Shown here in pieces: positions 58,608 through 64,000 of a stretch of DNA of 64,000 bases (positions are counted from its first letter, which is position 1; each line of letters starts with the position of its first letter). The notes under the pieces are model-generated. The model was not told where the DNA came from. It saw nothing but the letters and a program-made list of their open reading frames with translations, and ran no database searches. Source of the stretch: Tetrahymena thermophila SB210 (lineage: Eukaryota > Ciliophora > Oligohymenophorea > Hymenostomatida > Tetrahymenidae); contig NW_002476463.1 in the NCBI RefSeq assembly GCF_000189635.1, positions 930,001 through 994,000 of the forward strand. The letters are read 5' to 3'. A program made the translations under genes and the position numbers.

Positions 58608-59647
58608 TATTAAAATTTAAAATCCTCTACTTAAAATGTTTTCATAATATAATTATTTGCTAAAACTTAAGTTCTATTTTACTCTCAATTATTAAGAAGA
58701 AAAATCTTAAGAAAGATATATTTCTTAAATTCCAATGTATTTTTAGAAATTAAATTAAAATTGGGTATTTTCATGTTTACTTTTGCGTATACTTTACATA
58801 AAATGATAGATTTTTTATAAAAATTATTTTTTCAATTCTTATATTTGATTTAAAATTAATTTATATCTATCAAATATTTCTTGGTATTTCAACTCAAATA
58901 GTAACTTTTACTTTTTGAAATATATTTTTTAACTAACCATTTTTTATAGCACTTCCATCTATTAAATTCTTGTGGACATGCAAAGTAAGAATTATCTATA
59001 AATTAGGGTACTTAAATAAATAATTTTTTTAATTGTTATCAAAAAATCTTTGTTAATTTTGAGCAGAATTTTTGTATTTTTATTAATTTTTTTTAATCCA
59101 CGCACTATAAAAAATTTAAATAAATAATCATTAATTATAATTATTACTATTCATAATTCTATTAAATTAAAAAGAAAATTTATTTTCTTTTGTTACTAAA
59201 ATTATCTACTTGATCACTCATTATCAGTGATCAAGCATTTTTAAAATAGCAATTTGCTATTATTTAATTAACAGATACTCATCTAAAAATATAGAGATAG
59301 GTTCCCTTAATTTTGTAAATTACAAAACAATTCATAAATGAACTGTTTCATATTTTTATAATACAAATTTTAAATAGAAAAATATAATCTTTGAGATAAT
59401 TAATTTAGTGAATTAACCAAATTATTAATTGGTAAATTCGAGCTTATTTACATAAATTAAATTTAGAGCAACTTTTTTACTTTAATAGAATTATATTTTG
59501 CTCATATAAGAATTAAGCATTTGGCGATTTCACTGTATTATTTTGTAAATTTACAATTTTAAGTTTCAAAATAAATGATTTTGCATTTTTAAGAGTCTTT
59601 CATTTTTTTAATTTTTTGATTAAAGGCAAAATTTAAAGAAAATCGTG
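58608..59647. other. Gamma 3' flank and zeta 5' flank
   Basis: 58608-58850 matches other gamma downstream DNA. The rest includes the hairpin at 59209-59235 and zeta-type upstream DNA from about 59410 (TTTACATAAATTAAATTTAG). No gene is seen. Confidence 0.55.
59209..59235. repeat. Perfect 10-bp stem hairpin
   Basis: CTTGATCACT pairs with AGTGATCAAG around a seven-base loop. A second small inverted repeat (AATAGCA...TGCTATT) follows at about 59246-59262. Neither is next to a gene end. Confidence 0.7.
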
Positions 59648-60630
59648 ATGGATACAGTACAAAAATAATCACTTATATTTTTTTTCAACTAGAATAAAGA
59701 CCCTGATCTTGATGTTAAAGGTTAATTCTTTTTACTTAAATCTAGAATGTGACTTTTGCAATACTTATTAGAGGTTTTATGTAACTTTCTAATCATCTAG
59801 CGATATATTTAATAAATTGTTGTCCTATTTATTTTTTCATAATTTCCATAAACTAAGTAGTTTATTTTTTGGAAACCTAAAGCTGATCTAACTATTTGCT
59901 TAAGTATATTTAACAGGATAATATTTTTTGTATGTGTACCCATATTTTTTAGTGTATTTTTTGTGATTTTTCACCCAACAGTTTCTATTATATAAGTGTA
60001 AAATTGCTAAGTTATTGGATAGCTTAGCGATAGTATTGAGCAGACTGAAAAATACTTGATTCTATATATAAATTTTTAATATGAAGGTAAACAATACTTA
60101 TGATCAGCTTGCGCTTCTAATTTTTATAAAGCTAAGACAGTTAGTCTGATTCTTCCTTTTAAATTATATTATAAATATGATGATGTTAAGTAAGATAATA
60201 TAAAAAAACTTTTTTTAATTATTTTATCAAAAATAAGATGTGGTCATGTAATAATACTAATACTTAATATTATAGATTATTATCATAAAGCATTTATAAT
60301 CAAACTAAAGCACATAAATTTTAAAGAATTCTAGAAACTGAAGGAAGCAGGGGTAGTGGCATTGGTGGTAGTATTAATAGTCACAGTAATAGCCGTAGTA
60401 GCTCTAGCTCATTAAGTTGGCAATATTTTTTTATTTAAAAATAAGAATAAAAAATATTATTAAAATACTTGCCATAGGCCTTATAAGTGGAGTTAAGTAA
60501 AAATAGCAAGCTGGCTATAACTTTGATGTAGAAAACTATAAGAAACCTTGATCATGCTATGTTAATTTTTTTATTGGAACCAAACCAGCTTTGAATTGTA
60601 GATTAAGATCTGCTATGAAAGGCTAATATA
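59648..60630 (+). pseudogene. Zeta full-length pseudogene, cut in exon 3
   Basis: This is the most complete zeta copy: MDTVQKQSLIFFFNQNKD, hydrophobic regions, an HPTVS-like motif (59968-59982), NCQ-like, an altered NFEYEG, and an exon 2 with a Gly/Ser linker (GSRGSGIGGSINSHSN region). Exon 3 has KIASW and CYVNFF relics. Frameshifts near 59725, several TGAs (59749, 60043, 60100) and a deletion between the KIASW and CYVNF motifs kill it. At about 60630 it is joined to delta DNA. Confidence 0.8.
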
Positions 60631-61496
60631 ATAAGTAGCTCTAGTTCATCTGGTATAATATAGATTTTTGTGTTTAAAACTTACATTCTAAAATTATTTA
60701 AAAGGTTCTTGTTTCAGAAGTTACATATAGAGTAATGTTAAAATAGCTAGCTGGCTGTGCCAGGATAGTGACTTCTACGTAGAAGATTATATGTATCCTC
60801 AGGATTGCTATGTTTACTTTTTTAGTTGGAATGAAGCATTTGTGAACGGTTTATTAAGATCTCCAACGAAAGACATATATAACTTTTCTTTGGTAGAGTA
60901 TTAGCCTAACGCCTACTTTCCTGAAATTGAATTAGTATGCTTGATATTATTTAGCTATTATAATTAGACATTATCGTTTAATTCAATATTTTTGTACACC
61001 ACAAATTATATTCTCTAACAAATGAAAAAGCTTAAAAAGTAAATGGCTGCTCTATAACTAATACCAAGGTATAATAAAAACCGAATATTAAAGGAGTAAG
61101 CTAATTAAGATTTACTAAAATTAAAGCTAAAAATAAATTAAATAGATTAACTATAAATAAATTCTGTTATGAATAACTAGATTAATATAATACCTTAGAT
61201 TTAATAAATAGAATATCCAATATTGTCTCGAAATCGAGATTAAAAAGAAATAAATTCTTCACCATAAATAAATTAAGATAAAAATTATACAATAAGTAGA
61301 GCAATTTAGTAAGATAATATATAAAATGAAGACAATATTCATATAAAACAAACTGAAATTTAAAATCCGAAGAAAGTAAATGAAATACCAGCTCAGACAA
61401 TATCTGGAGTAGGATATAAACTAAATCTGGAAAATGAAGATAATATTATTAAATTTGATTTTATAGATAATTCAATTTAAAAATCTACATTTTGAC
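60631..61496 (+). pseudogene. 3' half of a delta gene fused to the zeta pseudogene
   Basis: From the last linker codons (AGTAGCTCTAGTTCATCTG) through intron 2, exon 3 (60705-61496) and the stop, the sequence copies the gene at 33665 with high similarity. The exon 3 frame is open to TGA at 61494-61496, although conserved Trp and Gly codons are altered (YIWS to YIQS, FFSG to FFSW, YNW to YNQ). Without an intact exon 1 it cannot make the usual protein. A minus-strand open frame at 61182-61400 is a shadow. Confidence 0.75.
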
Positions 61497-64000
61497 TATT
61501 ATATTCATAGCTTTTAAAATTTAAGCTTATATTTTAATCGATATTTAAAATTTTTTAGATTTAAATTATTAAAAAATCTAAATTAAGATTGCTAATACTG
61601 AAATTAAAATATTAAATTTATTATTTTAAGCTAATTTTGCTTGTTACAAATTTTAATTGTTTTTATTATTCTCTTTTTATCAAATTTTAACAAATTTTTG
61701 ATATCAATTAATCATTTTTTTTTAATTTTGGATGAAAAAAAATATTTTTTTTTTACACATTTTATAAAACACTATTTCTCTTTTAAAATTGTGAGTGTTA
61801 ATATAAATAGATGGTAATTAAGGAGAACATATAGTATTTTATAGTAACAATTAATTTTATTTATTTATTCAAATTATTAAATTATCATCAAAAATCATAT
61901 TTTTAAGAAAAGATGAAAATTTATTAAGTCTTTTTATAAAATTAATCCAAAAATAAGCATTCATTATTAATTTAATCAAAAATATACTTATCAATTTTAC
62001 TTATTTACTCAATTTAAAATGATAAATATTTTTATTATGCTTAAGTAACATTTTTATTTATTTACTTGCTAAAGATTTAAAATTAATTTAGAACTATCTT
62101 AAAAATAGTAAAACTTTCTTTTTCTCATAATTTAACTAAAATGGTAAAAGCTTTAAATTTTTGAGCAGAAAAAAAAAGGAAATCATTTTAATCAAATATT
62201 AATATTTTAAAATATTTATTTTTGTTTGCTTATTTTTGAAATATTATTTTTCTAAAATCCTAATCATTAAAAGAATAAAATAATAGCTTTGGCTAAAAAA
62301 AATGAAAAATATATACTCATTTTTTGATGAAATTTTATTTTTGTTAGTTCGAACAAATAAATATATATTTAGATTCACTAATAGCTTTTTGATAGGGCTG
62401 TACACATACATATACAAGAAACTAAAAAAAGTAAGATAATGATATCAAGTCTGTTTACTGAAATTAAAAATAATAAATAATTATAATCATCTATTTTTAA
62501 AAGAAATTGATTTTAACATATTTAATAATATAAAATATTAAGTATATTAATACAAGAATATATATAAATGTTATAAGATGTAGAATCATAATTGTATTAA
62601 ATATTTTTTAAAATGTGTTATTTAATGAATTTGCTTTTCACAACAAAAAAAATGTATTTTTGAAATTTGTTAAGTTACTGGTATTTTATTTTAAAAAGCT
62701 ATTTTTTAGAAATTATAATCAAAAAAAACTTTTTAAAGGAAGTGTTCTTGTGTAAAGTGTAAGATTATTAAGGATGGATTCTATTCTTTTTAAAATTTGA
62801 TAAAAATAAAATTTATAAGCATTAAATAATAATATACACAAAATCATTTAAACATTACTGATTTTAAATATTGTTTAAACCTTTTTTTTTTAATAGTTAG
62901 CTCTCTAAGCTAGCTCTATTTTCAATATTCATAATAAATAAATTTAAAAAATATAACACTTAAGTTAAAAAGTTTTCAGTAGTAATATTTATTTCAAAAT
63001 GTTTAAATATTTGAGTTTCTTAATAGTTAGATAGCTGTATTTTCAATATTATTTTATAAAGAATCTAAAAAAATTTAATATAATATAATATTTATATCAA
63101 AAATATTTAAGGAATATAATAGTTTTTTTCATGTTTGGTCTTAGAAACAAAACATTGCACTCGCAACTATTTATTGAAGTTGGCAATTTAAGCTTACTAT
63201 TAATTACTAAACGAAGTGAAAAGGAAGAAAATTGATTAATTTAGTAAAAATAATAATACTTTAATATAAATTTCCAACAAAATCAAGTGATCCTACATTA
63301 TGAAATAATATTCTAATGTTTATATTTTTTAAATTTAAAAATATTTCTCAACATAAATTATATTTATTGATAAAGTTATCATTCAATTTGTTCAACTACT
63401 TTTTGATGGATTTATATAGATTTTTATCATATTAATTTGTAATTTATTAAAACAGATTTATTTATCGTAGAAATAATAAACAACTTTATAAAAAAATCTC
63501 TTTCCTAAAATAAATAGATAAAAGTATGGTTTAAAATATTTAAAAGAAAAACATAAATTTTTTTTGCTCCTTAAAATATGTTCAAATTTAATTCTAACCT
63601 TATATTGATTTTATTTTTTTGTTTTACTTATTTCAATATTAAAAGAGCTCAGAATTTTTAGATTACATAAAAAAACTCATGGGAAAAAAACTATAATCTG
63701 TAAAAAATAATTTGGATTAATAAGTCTTTTCTTTATAATTATCACCATATAAATTAAACATAAAAAAATAATAAATTTCAATAAATCATAACTTGAATAT
63801 TGATTACAAAATTAATTAAAAGATTGAGATTGTAAATTTCTTAAGTTTTTATGATAAAATATCATAAATACCAATACAATCACAATCACATATTTTAATT
63901 AAATATTTCTTTTTTTTCAGTCAGCTAAACTGTCTTTATATATAATTTATTAGTAGACCAGCCTGTTTGTAATATTCTCTGTGATTTTATGTTCTTTAAA
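61497..64000. other. A+T-rich region without recognisable genes
   Basis: The first 180 bases match the 3' flank of the gene at 33665. Beyond that I see only A+T-rich DNA. There is a diverged direct repeat (TAATAGTTAG...TATTTTCAATATT) at about 62893 and 63020. No family member, tRNA or other gene is supported up to the window end. Confidence 0.55.

Noticed and set aside
1..64000. CRISPR arrays, ribosomal RNA, tRNA genes, or a 15-base Tetrahymena chromosome-breakage motif
   Set aside because: None was found by eye. No regularly spaced short repeats, no tRNA-like T-arm with matching acceptor stem, and no close match to the breakage motif.

Overview
The window looks like nuclear DNA of an oligohymenophorean ciliate, most likely Tetrahymena or a close relative. 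It is extremely A+T rich. Hardly any long frame is open under the standard code, yet long conserved frames appear once TAA and TAG are read as glutamine and TGA is the only stop. Introns are short, A+T rich and GT...AG. All gene models below use that code.

Left edge: positions 1-762 hold the N-terminal 254 codons of a minus-strand gene with a clear FHA (phosphothreonine-binding) domain. It runs out of the window. About 4.3 kb of A+T-rich DNA follows, with small tandem repeats and hairpins.

From 5054 to 61496 almost everything is one tandemly expanded, plus-strand gene family that I cannot match to a named family. There are 14 full-length or nearly full-length members and more than a dozen truncated, deleted, frameshifted or chimeric relatives. 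Each complete member has three exons with fixed intron phases (2, then 1). Exon 1 encodes three hydrophobic segments and the start of a Cys-containing domain (motifs YCCP, HPTAS, NFEYEG, GQACAS). Exon 2 starts with a Cys-Gly motif and ends in a hypervariable low-complexity linker (poly-Gly, Ser-rich, or Arg/Ser-rich). Exon 3 encodes KIASWLC, CYVNFF, a fourth hydrophobic segment and a Gln/Asn-rich tail. Nearly every model closes exactly in frame across both introns.

The copies fall into six subfamilies, called here alpha (5054, 19119, 36793), beta (7550, 11945), gamma (27559, 43173, 54175, 57117), delta (30621, 33665, 46525), epsilon (40588, 51681) and zeta (remnants only). The right half repeats the order epsilon-gamma-zeta-delta three times, so the array grew by duplication of multi-gene blocks. 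Flanking DNA is shared between copies of one subfamily.

The first of these blocks is split between 21980 and about 27178 by a 5.2 kb foreign segment. It carries a minus-strand gene for a large helical protein (at least 959 codons, about six exons) and two internal tandem duplications, one of which copies a whole exon with its intron. From 61497 to the end I see no gene.

The family is probably a set of multi-pass membrane proteins with a Cys-rich domain between hydrophobic segments 3 and 4. Its biological role is unknown.
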